From: Aureliella helgolandensis | Lineage (GTDB): Bacteria; Planctomycetota; Planctomycetia; Pirellulales; Pirellulaceae | Reading direction: 5' to 3' | Assembly: GCF_007752135.1 (NCBI RefSeq) | Contig: NZ_CP036298.1 | Span: 3,720,001-3,784,000, forward strand | Length of the DNA stretch: 64,000 bases | Shown here: positions 45,534 to 53,631 of the stretch, piece after piece | How the letters are laid out: every line of letters starts with the position of its first letter | How positions within the stretch are numbered: the stretch's first letter is position 1 | Notes under the pieces: generated by a model | Database searches by the model: none | Seen by the model: the letters and a program-made list of their open reading frames with translations, nothing else | Told to the model about the DNA's origin: nothing | Made by a program: the position numbers and the translations under genes

Positions 45534-46742
45534 ATGATTCTGCTTAACCGTTCACTCTTCCTCGCCGCGATCCTGCTCGCTAGCGCCCTGCCCTCGGCCA
45601 CTGCGGACGAACCGGATTACTCCGTTCCGCACGCGGAAACCAATCCGGGCAGCCCCCTGATGCTCAACCTCGTGACCACTGGGACGGACCCGAACAAGAT
45701 CGACTTCCACAAGCTCGCCCGCGTCCCTTCCCAGCACTCCATTCTCAGCGATGTCCGCGACCAAGGTGGGAATTGGGTACATCAGCACGCCTACCTTGCG
45801 CACCACGACGGCCGCTACTGGGCGATATGGAGCGACGGTCCTGGCGTTCCGCTCTCCGGTGTTACTTTCGACGCGCATCGCAATCGGGTCCCTGGTCACG
45901 ATCGCCCCGGTACCCGGAACTCGTATGCGACTAGCATCGATGGCGTCAGTTGGAGCAAGCCCGCCGACCTCACTGGTCCGCCTCGCACCGAGGGGTTCGG
46001 CTGGATCGCCCGCGGCCTGTGGGTTCGCGAGGGTGAACTCCTGGCACTGGCGGCCCATTTCAACGCACCTGGCTACTCGGGCGCAGGCCTCAGCTTGGAG
46101 GCGTTCCGTTGGGACAAGTCCGCCAAGCAGTGGCTGGCCCACGGGACCGTCCTGGACGATTCCATGAACAATTTTCCTCCCAAGCAGCTCCCTAGCGGCC
46201 AGTGGATGATGACCCGCCGCGATCACCATCGCCAGGTCTCCGTCATGGTCGGCGGTGTCGAGGGATTTGATCAGTGGACGATTCACTCCCTGGCTAGTTA
46301 CGATGGGAAGGGCCGCCCCGAGGAGCCCTACTGGTACACGCTTCCGGATGGGAAGAACATCGTCGGTTTGATTCGCGATAATGGTAATTCCAAGCGAATA
46401 CTGCGCACCTTCTCTAGCGACAATGGCAAGAGTTGGAGTCCGATTGTGCGCACCAATTTCCCTGACGCCATGAGCAAGTTCTTCGCCCTGCGGACCTCAC
46501 GGGGATACCACGTCCTTGTATCCAACGCGAACCCGACAACTCGCGATCCCCTAACCCTCGCGATCAGCGTCGACGGACTGGTCTACACGCACCTCTTCTA
46601 CCTCGTCGGCGATCGCCACGTCGACTACCCTCATGTGATCGAGCACGACGGCCACCTGCTCGTCGCCTTCTCCGGCGCCAAGCAAACCATGGAAGTCCTC
46701 AAAATTTCCCTAGATGACATTGACCGCCTCATCGCCGACTGA
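45534..46742 (+). CDS. Secreted BNR-repeat (sialidase-like fold) protein
   Basis: The 402-residue protein has a signal peptide (LFLAAILLASALPSATADE) and a six-bladed propeller-type domain with Asp-box-like repeats: SIDGVSWSKP near 135 and SSDNGKSWSP near 295. QHAYLAHHDGRYWAIWSDGPG and YPHVIEHDGHLLVAFSG are also typical of exo-alpha-sialidase-like proteins. The family includes glycosidases and polysaccharide-binding proteins; catalytic residues are not certain. The ATG at 45534 opens directly on the signal peptide. It precedes the protease fusion by 128 bp but shows no sign of a shared operon. Confidence 0.8.
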   Translation: MILLNRSLFLAAILLASALPSATADEPDYSVPHAETNPGSPLMLNLVTTGTDPNKIDFHKLARVPSQHSILSDVRDQGGNWVHQHAYLAHHDGRYWAIWSDGPGVPLSGVTFDAHRNRVPGHDRPGTRNSYATSIDGVSWSKPADLTGPPRTEGFGWIARGLWVREGELLALAAHFNAPGYSGAGLSLEAFRWDKSAKQWLAHGTVLDDSMNNFPPKQLPSGQWMMTRRDHHRQVSVMVGGVEGFDQWTIHSLASYDGKGRPEEPYWYTLPDGKNIVGLIRDNGNSKRILRTFSSDNGKSWSPIVRTNFPDAMSKFFALRTSRGYHVLVSNANPTTRDPLTLAISVDGLVYTHLFYLVGDRHVDYPHVIEHDGHLLVAFSGAKQTMEVLKISLDDIDRLIAD

Positions 46743-46870
46743 AGAAATCCACACCCTCCATCGCGCAAGATTCGCCATATGGCCGAACCTGCCTGGAGGA
46801 ACTCCTGGATTGAATTGTCCGCCGCGTTGCCGAGCGGTTAAGCTAGATACCTCACCTTCAAGGAATAGAT

Positions 46871-49096
46871 ATGTTGCGATTTTGTTGGATCTCGATGTTC
46901 ATGTTGGGCTTGGTCCCTGCAGGTCTGCCGGTGTCGTGGGCGGACGATGGGAGAGCCCCGGGGATGCAGGATACGTCCACGCAGTCGCTGATCGAGCAGG
47001 TGGGACCATCGGTGCTCACCATCAAAGTGAGTGGACGCGATGGCGACCAACTCCAGATGGGAACTGGATTCGTGATTGACCCCGAGGGTTTGATCGCGAC
47101 GAACTTTCACGTGATCGGTGAGGGCCGATCCTTCACGGTGGAAACTCGCTCGGGGCGCAAATTGCCGGTGACCGGAGTGGAGTCCTCCGATCGGCCGAGC
47201 GACCTGGCACTGATACGAGTCGACGTCGCCGGGGACCCGCTACCCGCCCTGTCGCTGGCGAACGGCGAGCTTCCGCGGCAAGGGATGCAGGTACTGGCTT
47301 TCGGAAATCCGCTCGGACTGCAGGACAGTGTGGTGAGCGGAATTGTATCGGCGGTCCGCGAGGTGGAAGGACGCGAGATGATTCAGTTGGCGATACCCGT
47401 TCAGCCCGGCAATAGCGGCGGCCCACTCGTCGATTCTCAGGGCTCGGTGATTGGGATCATCAATATGAAATCGGCCATCGACGACAATCTCGGCTTTGCA
47501 ATTCCCATCGGACAGCTCGCAATGCTGCGCGAGAATCCCAATCCGGTCACCATCGACCGCTGGGTGCGTTTGGGGAGAATTGACGAGAAGAGATGGACGC
47601 CGATCTTCGGCGCCACCTGGGAGCAGCGTGGAGGATTGGTTTCAGCTCGGGGCCTGGGCGACGGGTTCGGTGGACGCTCACTTTGCCTGTTCCGTGAGAT
47701 GCCAGACGCGTCTCCGAAGGATATCGCAGTGGAGGTTCGGCTGGATGACGAATCGGGGGCGGCCGGGTTGGCCTTTCATTCCGACGGACTGCATCGGCAC
47801 TACGGTTTCTACGCGAGCAATGGTCGCCTGCGTCTAACCTGTTTCAAAGGAGCATCGGTCTATTCCTGGCAAGTATTGGAGGAGGTCGGATCGGAGCACT
47901 ACCTGCCTGGTCAGTGGAACCGCTTGCGCGTGCGGCTCGAACCGGGGCAATTGAAGTGTTTTGTGAATGGCCATCTGGTGATCGAATCGATCGACCAACA
48001 GCTGACATCAGGTAAGTTCGGTTTGGTGAAATTCCGTGACACCAATCCCGATTTCAGAGGTTTTCAATTTGGTGAGAATCTTCCGGCTCTGTCGCTCTCC
48101 GACCAGGCCAAAGAATTGCTCAACGAACTCGTTGAGCAACCGGACAATCTGTCTGCGGTCGGTGCGTCCCAAGTCTCGCTGCTTGGCCAGTCGGGCGACG
48201 CTGTGTCACGCGAACTTCAGCATCAGGCCGTGCAATGGGAACAGCGTGCCGAGCGATTGCGAAAGCTGGCCGCCGATGTGCAAATGGCACCAACGCTGGA
48301 GCGTTTGGCCGAATTGATGGCGGCTCCCTCCGCCGCCGACTCGCAACTCTTGCAGGGAAGTTTGCTGATCGCAAAACTTGACAATCCCGACATCGATGTC
48401 GACGCCTATGTGGGGCGAGTGGATGCGATGGCTGCGGAGATTCGTGAGAGCTTTCCCGAGGACGCCGATGCGGTTGAGCGTCGGGATGCTCTGCACCGGT
48501 ATCTGTTTGAGGAGAACGGATTTCATGGCGATCGTGCCGAATATGACCATCCCGCCAACAGCCATTTGAACAGTGTGATCGACGACCGCGAGGGGCTGCC
48601 GATCACACTGTCGATTCTTTACATGGAGCTGGGAAAGCGTCTGGGCCTGTCCCTCGAGGGAGTCGGCCTGCCAGGACATTTCGTCGTCAAGCATGTGATC
48701 GAGGATAGCGCGGAACAGCTGGTCGATGTCTTTGAGCGGGGCAGGCTGCTGTCCCGCGAAGATGCGGCAGCCATTGTCGCGGCCTACGTGCACCGGGCGC
48801 TGACCGACGAGGATTTGCGTGGTCAGACGGTTGACCAGATTCTGGCCCGTGTACTCAATAATTTGATTGGGGTTGCAGGTCGAACGCAAGACGGCGAATC
48901 GATCCACCGCTACTGCGGCGCGCTGATCGCGGTGCGGCCCACATCGATTGAGGCGAGGCTACTGCGTTCGCAGGTCCGCGCGGTAACCGATCGACGTGGT
49001 GGGGCGATCGAGGATCTCGATTGGCTGATCGAACAGAATCCGGCAGGAATTGACCATGAGGCGGTGATGCGAATGCGTGAATCGCTGCTTCCATAG
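46871..49096 (+). CDS. Secreted trypsin-like protease / jelly-roll / SirB1-like transglutaminase fusion
   Basis: The 741-residue protein starts after an AAGGA ribosome site and has a signal peptide ending near VSWADD. Domain one is an HtrA-type trypsin-like protease with H80 (TNFHVIGEG), D111 (SDLALIRV) and S182 (GNSGGPL). Domain two (about 235-395) reads like a concanavalin-type jelly-roll, with AGLAFHSDGLHRHYGFYAS and GQWNRLRVRLEPGQLKCFVNGH. A coiled helical linker follows. Domain three (about 470-740) matches the SirB1/transglutaminase_9 family: SHLNSVIDDREGLPITLSILYMELGKRLGL and GVGLPGHFVVKH. Fusion of an exported protease to this domain is unusual; partners are not known. The family role of SirB1-like proteins is not settled. 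Confidence 0.85.
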   Translation: MLRFCWISMFMLGLVPAGLPVSWADDGRAPGMQDTSTQSLIEQVGPSVLTIKVSGRDGDQLQMGTGFVIDPEGLIATNFHVIGEGRSFTVETRSGRKLPVTGVESSDRPSDLALIRVDVAGDPLPALSLANGELPRQGMQVLAFGNPLGLQDSVVSGIVSAVREVEGREMIQLAIPVQPGNSGGPLVDSQGSVIGIINMKSAIDDNLGFAIPIGQLAMLRENPNPVTIDRWVRLGRIDEKRWTPIFGATWEQRGGLVSARGLGDGFGGRSLCLFREMPDASPKDIAVEVRLDDESGAAGLAFHSDGLHRHYGFYASNGRLRLTCFKGASVYSWQVLEEVGSEHYLPGQWNRLRVRLEPGQLKCFVNGHLVIESIDQQLTSGKFGLVKFRDTNPDFRGFQFGENLPALSLSDQAKELLNELVEQPDNLSAVGASQVSLLGQSGDAVSRELQHQAVQWEQRAERLRKLAADVQMAPTLERLAELMAAPSAADSQLLQGSLLIAKLDNPDIDVDAYVGRVDAMAAEIRESFPEDADAVERRDALHRYLFEENGFHGDRAEYDHPANSHLNSVIDDREGLPITLSILYMELGKRLGLSLEGVGLPGHFVVKHVIEDSAEQLVDVFERGRLLSREDAAAIVAAYVHRALTDEDLRGQTVDQILARVLNNLIGVAGRTQDGESIHRYCGALIAVRPTSIEARLLRSQVRAVTDRRGGAIEDLDWLIEQNPAGIDHEAVMRMRESLLP

Positions 49097-49489
49097 CGTT
49101 TTCGGTAACGCAGCAAATTGCGCGACGCTGTCCACGATCCAGCCCGACCGAAAACGAGCGGCTGAGAATCAGGGCAAGTGACTAGGGCTGGCGGTATGTC
49201 TTTGGCGCCCCTGGTGGGAGATGGCGGCGAAGCTGCTGAGGCAGCAGCATTCCAGTTAGGCCGGACTGGGGAGATCTGCGGCTGCATTGAGGGACTCTGG
49301 CGGGAGCAGGTGCGCAAGAGCAGCGGAACAGTGGACTGGAACAGTGGCAGCGTTTTACGTTGGCGACTTGCTGCACGGACTGGCAGTTCGTTTTTTCACC
49401 TTCTTGGTCCAAAAAATTAGAGAGAATCGAGTTTGTCTTTCGATTCTGCACTATCCTTGGTCAACCACCTTTGGAAAGCGAATCGTACT

Positions 49490-50137
49490 ATGAAGAAGCA
49501 TGTGATCGGCCAACTTTCGTTCCTGCGCGCCACGGCTATCGGGGGCGTGTTTTTTCTGTTGCCCCTGGTGGTGCTGCTGTTCTTTCTGGGGCAGATCGGT
49601 CAGCTTGTCTTTGCCGTCGCAGTTCAGGTCCAGCCTTTGTTGGGGGACTACTTAGGCATCAACAACGCCATGGGGTACGCGCTTGTTTTCGCAATTGCGG
49701 TACTGCTAATCGTGCTGGCCTGTTTCGTGGCGGGAATCTTGGCCAGTCGCTCGATGGCCCGGCAATTCACCGGTTGGGTAGAAAAGTACCTGCTGATGAT
49801 GTTCCCTCGCTACGCAATCTTCAAAGAACAGCTCAGCGGAAACATTGGCGGCGACATTGCGAAGAATCGACTCAAGCCGGTCAAAGTTCGCTTGGAGGGC
49901 TATTCGCGTCTGGCATTTGAGGTGGAACGGTTCCCTAAGACGGCCTTGGACGCCTCCGCTTCGGTAACTCTATTTCTGCCCGGCGCCCCCGACCCCTGGT
50001 CCGGCACGGTGATATACACCACCGGCGACCGAGTGGAACCCGTTACCGCCCCCTTTCCCGACGTGCTGGGCGCCTTTGAAAAGCTAGGCACGGACACCCA
50101 AAAGATCTTGCAAGGCATCTCCGTCCACGACTCGTGA
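49490..50137 (+). CDS. DUF502-family membrane protein
   Basis: The 215-residue protein has two N-terminal membrane helices (FLLPLVVLLFFLGQIGQLVFAVAV and YALVFAIAVLLIVLACFVAGILA) followed by a cytoplasmic or periplasmic domain with PDPWSGTVIYTTGDRVEPV. This plan matches the DUF502 family of uncharacterised membrane proteins. The ATG at 49490 is used because the longer frame adds 19 residues before the charged start of the first helix. No role is known. Confidence 0.85.
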   Translation: MKKHVIGQLSFLRATAIGGVFFLLPLVVLLFFLGQIGQLVFAVAVQVQPLLGDYLGINNAMGYALVFAIAVLLIVLACFVAGILASRSMARQFTGWVEKYLLMMFPRYAIFKEQLSGNIGGDIAKNRLKPVKVRLEGYSRLAFEVERFPKTALDASASVTLFLPGAPDPWSGTVIYTTGDRVEPVTAPFPDVLGAFEKLGTDTQKILQGISVHDS

Positions 50138-50882
50138 GCCACAGACACTCCCCACTCCAAAACGCTACGCTGACTTTAGCAGGCAACTGCGCTTCCCGCT
50201 AAAGCAGTGAAGCCAATTTGCGGTGTCGAACTCCCCTTCTCCGCCTCTGTCCCGCAGAGCTACCAAGCGTACTTTGCAAACAGTGAGACGGAACGCGGCG
50301 GGCATCATCAAGCCCCAAAAGCGTTGCCGATCTACACACGGCGGTGTCAACAACTGGGGTATAAAATGCGGAGCATTCGCGTTCACGATAAGAGCTCCGT
50401 CTTCCCAAACCGATGGTCGATTCTCTACCACCTCGACTATAAGCGTAGGCGTGGAGTAGTAACGGAGCAGGAAATACTCAACTTCTTCCGACATTCCGTT
50501 CCGGGCCAGAAAATGGTGCATGCTGGCCAACCTTAAAAGTTCAGCCAACAGCAGCTCCCATTGCAGTTTGTCTTATTTTCGAGCGTGCCCCGCACTTGCC
50601 GACGCAGCGTAAAGAGGACGCAACGCCGAGCTACCTCTAGTTCGCTCATACTTGAGCCTCGCTGTCTTTAAGGACAAGCCCACGCTCTCCATATTCAAAC
50701 TGTACACCCGGCCAATTGCTTCGTCTGACTGTTGGGACGCCCCACTTATTTTTCTTTGCAAAACGCTAGGCGAAAGTATTTGTGGAAAACAGGCTATTCG
50801 GCTGCAAACAAACCTAAGTCGGTTGCATGCTCGATACCAATCATCGCGAGCCCAAGTCACTCAAACGCTGTGCAATGTTCAT
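50138..50882. other. Gene-poor stretch before the defence island
   Basis: About 745 bp. A minus-strand frame of 127 codons (50165-50548) has no recognised pattern and was not accepted. This stretch marks the change from chromosomal genes to the dnd-containing island, but no tRNA, att-like repeat or integrase was found. Confidence 0.45.
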
Positions 50883-51122
50883 TTAGGCGAGCGTGAACTG
50901 CCCATTGGAGGCCATCATGAAGATGGCTTTGGAAGCCTGATGAGCACCGGACACGTTTGTGGAATGGCGGCGAAGTTGGTTTCGCAAAACGTTCTTCGGA
51001 TTCTGAGCCTTGAATTCATAGAGGCCGCCAGCCACGATTACGCCATAAATTTCGTCAGCAGTCATTGGCTTCTTGTGCTCAGACAGAATGTCTGCGGCGA
51101 TTTCGTGGATGGCTTTCTTCAT
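50883..51122 (-). CDS. HARE-HTH (winged-helix) small protein
   Basis: The 79-residue protein is a single winged-helix domain of the HARE-HTH type: KKAIHEIAADILSEHKKPMTADEIYGVIVAGGLYEFKAQNPKNVLRNQLRRHS, ending ASKAIFMMASNGQFTLA. This domain is known from restriction enzymes, the RNA polymerase delta subunit and chromatin proteins and is often tied to DNA modification. It is transcribed away from dndA with 119 bp between the starts. A regulator of the dnd operon or a reader of the modified DNA are both plausible; neither is shown. Confidence 0.85.
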   Translation of the reverse strand: MKKAIHEIAADILSEHKKPMTADEIYGVIVAGGLYEFKAQNPKNVLRNQLRRHSTNVSGAHQASKAIFMMASNGQFTLA

Positions 51123-51186
51123 GATTCTGCTTGGTTAGGATTAGGCCGGGAATGGGCCGCAATGGCAAAAGGTAACTTCCCGTGGT

Positions 51187-51204
51187 AGTGTACACTCGTA
51201 GAAT
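51187..51204 (+). promoter_or_regulatory. Palindrome and -10-like motif in the HARE-HTH/dndA divergent region
   Basis: AGTGTACACT at 51187-51196 is a perfect 10-bp palindrome and is followed by TAGAAT, a possible -10 hexamer, about 40 bp before the dndA start. A regulator dimer could bind here and control both directions. Experimental support is lacking. Confidence 0.35.
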
Positions 51205-51241
51205 GAAAGTTTAAAGCAGCAAAGCACTTGCGGAGATTGCA

Positions 51242-52432
51242 ATGCCGACACAGCCAATTTATCTCGACAATAACGCATCAACGCGTTTGGACCCGGCTGT
51301 ACTGGAGGCGATGCTTCCTTTCTTGACTGAACAATACGGCAACTCTTCGAGTACCTCTCATGTCTTCGGGCAAATTGCTGAAAAGGCTGTCAGCGACGCC
51401 AGAGAGAATGTCGCCAGGCTTCTGAACTGCCGAACACAGGAAATTGTGTTCACAAGCGGCGCGACGGAATCAAATAACCTTGCAATTCTTGGTGCGATGC
51501 GTGCGTCACCGGTGGGTCGGAAACTGATTATTGCGGCTGCAGAGCATAAGGCCGTAATTGACCCGGCAGAGAGATTGTCTGCTGAAGGCTACAACGTCTG
51601 CGTATTGCCAGTCGACAAACATGGATGTGTTTCCGCAGAGCAAGTCGCTACTGAATTGGATGAAACGACGATTCTCGTGTCCATAATGCATGGCAACAAT
51701 GAAGTCGGTTCGATTAACCCAATTAGTGAAATTGCAGCGTTGTGCAGGGTGCACAATGTTCTGTTCCACACCGATGCGACGCAGACCGTTGGCAAGATCC
51801 CGTTGGACCTTTCGCGACTCGAAGTAGACATGCTCAGCCTCTCGGCTCACAAGATGTACGGTCCAAAGGGAATCGGAGCGCTCTTCATTCGAAAACGTTT
51901 TCCTAAGACTAGTCTGGAGCCGCTCGTCTTTGGCGGTGGGCACGAACGGAAAATTCGCAGTGGAACACTCCCGGTTCATCAAATTGTCGGTTTGGGAGCG
52001 GCGTGTTCAATCTGTTCGAGCAATATAGTGTCCGAAGCTAAGCAGATTAGTGCATTGCGTGAACTTTTGAAGCAGAAGATTGCCGAAAGAGTGCCTAACA
52101 TTCAATTCAACGGACACTCGGACAATCGGCTGCCAGGAAGCTTGCATGTCAGTATCCCAGGTGCAAACGCTGAAGCCGTAATGATGAAGCTCCGCAATCA
52201 GTTGGCGATGAGCTCCGGCTCTGCGTGCACTATGTCATCACCGGAACCAAGCCATGTGCTCAAGGCAATTGGCCTTGAAGCCTCGTGCTTAACAACGAGT
52301 TTGCGGTTCGGAATCGGTCGATTTAACACCGAATCGGAAGTTTGCACTGCTGCCGACATACTAAGTCCCGCAGTCGAAGCGTGCCGACAACTCTCAGGCT
52401 ACTTAGAAAAACTGAAAAACCCAGTCCAATAG
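51242..52432 (+). CDS. dndA: Cysteine desulfurase DndA
   Basis: The 396-residue PLP enzyme takes sulfur from cysteine as a persulfide for DNA phosphorothioation. The PLP lysine K204 lies in SAHKMYGPKG, and H102 in AAAEHKAV. The active cysteine C329 is in MSSGSACTMSS, on the flexible loop that passes sulfur on. An IscS-type housekeeping role is possible from sequence alone, but the location directly ahead of dndB-E on the same strand supports DndA. A GGAG site precedes the ATG. In some hosts dndA is divergent from dndBCDE; here all are in line. Confidence 0.9.
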   Translation: MPTQPIYLDNNASTRLDPAVLEAMLPFLTEQYGNSSSTSHVFGQIAEKAVSDARENVARLLNCRTQEIVFTSGATESNNLAILGAMRASPVGRKLIIAAAEHKAVIDPAERLSAEGYNVCVLPVDKHGCVSAEQVATELDETTILVSIMHGNNEVGSINPISEIAALCRVHNVLFHTDATQTVGKIPLDLSRLEVDMLSLSAHKMYGPKGIGALFIRKRFPKTSLEPLVFGGGHERKIRSGTLPVHQIVGLGAACSICSSNIVSEAKQISALRELLKQKIAERVPNIQFNGHSDNRLPGSLHVSIPGANAEAVMMKLRNQLAMSSGSACTMSSPEPSHVLKAIGLEASCLTTSLRFGIGRFNTESEVCTAADILSPAVEACRQLSGYLEKLKNPVQ

Positions 52433-52443
52433 CCCCAATGCCA

Positions 52444-52496
52444 TTTGACTTCCCCTGCGATATGATTTAACTTCCTGGTAGTACCTTTTAACTTCC
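52444..52496 (+). promoter_or_regulatory. Three TTTRACTTCC iterons upstream of dndB
   Basis: TTTGACTTCC at 52444, TTTAACTTCC at 52466 and TTTAACTTCC at 52487 are spaced 22 and 21 bp apart, that is about two helical turns, which places them on one face of the DNA. The second and third extend to CCTGG and CCAGG. The third merges with the AGGAGG ribosome site (52497-52502) of dndB. Such iterons suggest a multimeric DNA-binding protein, possibly DndB itself, which is known to act as a regulator of dnd genes in other bacteria. Confidence 0.6.
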
Positions 52497-52509
52497 AGGA
52501 GGTTGTGCC

Positions 52510-53607
52510 ATGTCGCTAGATGACAACGTTCTGACATTTACCGCGATTCAAGGGATTCAAGCGGGCAGGCAGTATTACAGCGTTATGTGCCCGCTCAAAG
52601 TTGTGCCGCGAATATTCGTTTTCGATGAGGAGGAAGTGCCTCCAGAATTACGTGCTCAGCGGACTCTCAATAAGAGCAGAATACCAGAAATAGCTCGGTA
52701 TATTGTCGACAATCCGAAGGACTATATCTTCTCATCGATTACCGCGTCCGTTGACGGAAAGTTCGAGTTCGTACCATATGGCCAAGATGGCACCAGCCGA
52801 AATCTCGGTACACTGAAAATACCAATGACCGCTAGGTTCTTGATCAACGATGGCCAGCATCGAAGGGCGGCGATAGAATTGGCCCTCAAAGAGCGTCCTG
52901 AACTTGGCGACGAGACTCTTTCAGTCGTGTTTCTTCACGATGCGGGGCTGAAACGTAGTCAGCAGATGTTCGCCGATCTCAATCGTCATGCCATCCGACC
53001 AACCAAGTCGCTAGGGATTCTATACGATCGCCGCGAGCCAATGGCTGAACTTTGTCGGCAAGTAGTGGACGATGTAACGGTGTTCCGAGACTTGACAGAG
53101 GTCGAGAAAACTACCATTTCGAATCGCTCGAACAAGCTGCACACTCTGTCGGCAATTTACCAAGCGACACAAACGCTATTGGGTAAAACCAAGAGATCGA
53201 AAGTCAATGCAGAGGAAGTAAAACTTGCAGTCGAATTCTGGGAAGAAGTCGGGAAGAACGTTCCTGATTGGCAATTAGCGGTCAAGAAGTCTGTCGGCTG
53301 CGCTGAACTCCGGCGCGACTACATTCACGCTCACGGGATTGCGATTCAGGCACTGGGCGGCGCCGGAGCCGCACTACTAGCAGAAGAGCCAAAACAATGG
53401 AAAAAGCGACTGACGGCACTTCGCAAAATCAATTGGTCACGAAGTAATCCAGAGTGGGAAGGTCGAGCTCTGGTCAATGGGAGAGTTAGCAAGGCTCTGG
53501 TGAACGTGACTCGAACTACCAACTTCGTAAAGCAAACGCTTGGTGTCGCTGCTACGAGTAAAGAGCGACAAGCAGAGAACCAGGTCAAATCGAAAAAACG
53601 CGCGTAG
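52510..53607 (+). CDS. dndB: DndB, DGQHR-domain regulator of DNA phosphorothioation
   Basis: The 365-residue protein has the DGQHR motif at 114-118 within FLINDGQHRRAAIELALKE, and LHDAGLKRSQQMFADLNRHAIRPTKSLGILYDRR, both diagnostic of DndB. It regulates and limits modification and is a DNA-binding repressor in known systems. The gene has a perfect AGGAGG ribosome site with 7-bp spacing, preceded by the iterons at 52444-52496, and ends 24 bp before dndC. The basic C-terminal tail KSKKRA fits DNA contact. Confidence 0.95.
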   Translation: MSLDDNVLTFTAIQGIQAGRQYYSVMCPLKVVPRIFVFDEEEVPPELRAQRTLNKSRIPEIARYIVDNPKDYIFSSITASVDGKFEFVPYGQDGTSRNLGTLKIPMTARFLINDGQHRRAAIELALKERPELGDETLSVVFLHDAGLKRSQQMFADLNRHAIRPTKSLGILYDRREPMAELCRQVVDDVTVFRDLTEVEKTTISNRSNKLHTLSAIYQATQTLLGKTKRSKVNAEEVKLAVEFWEEVGKNVPDWQLAVKKSVGCAELRRDYIHAHGIAIQALGGAGAALLAEEPKQWKKRLTALRKINWSRSNPEWEGRALVNGRVSKALVNVTRTTNFVKQTLGVAATSKERQAENQVKSKKRA

Positions 53608-53631
53608 GAATTCAAAAGGAGATGGACTCTG

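Noticed and set aside
50165-50548. 127-codon minus-strand frame before the HARE-HTH gene
   Set aside because: It reads plausibly in places but has no recognised motif, ribosome site or neighbour link, so it was left as unassigned.
51242-52432. dndA as the housekeeping IscS gene
   Set aside because: No iscU, hscA or ferredoxin genes are near, and it lies directly ahead of dndB-E; DndA is favoured, although sequence alone cannot exclude a shared role.
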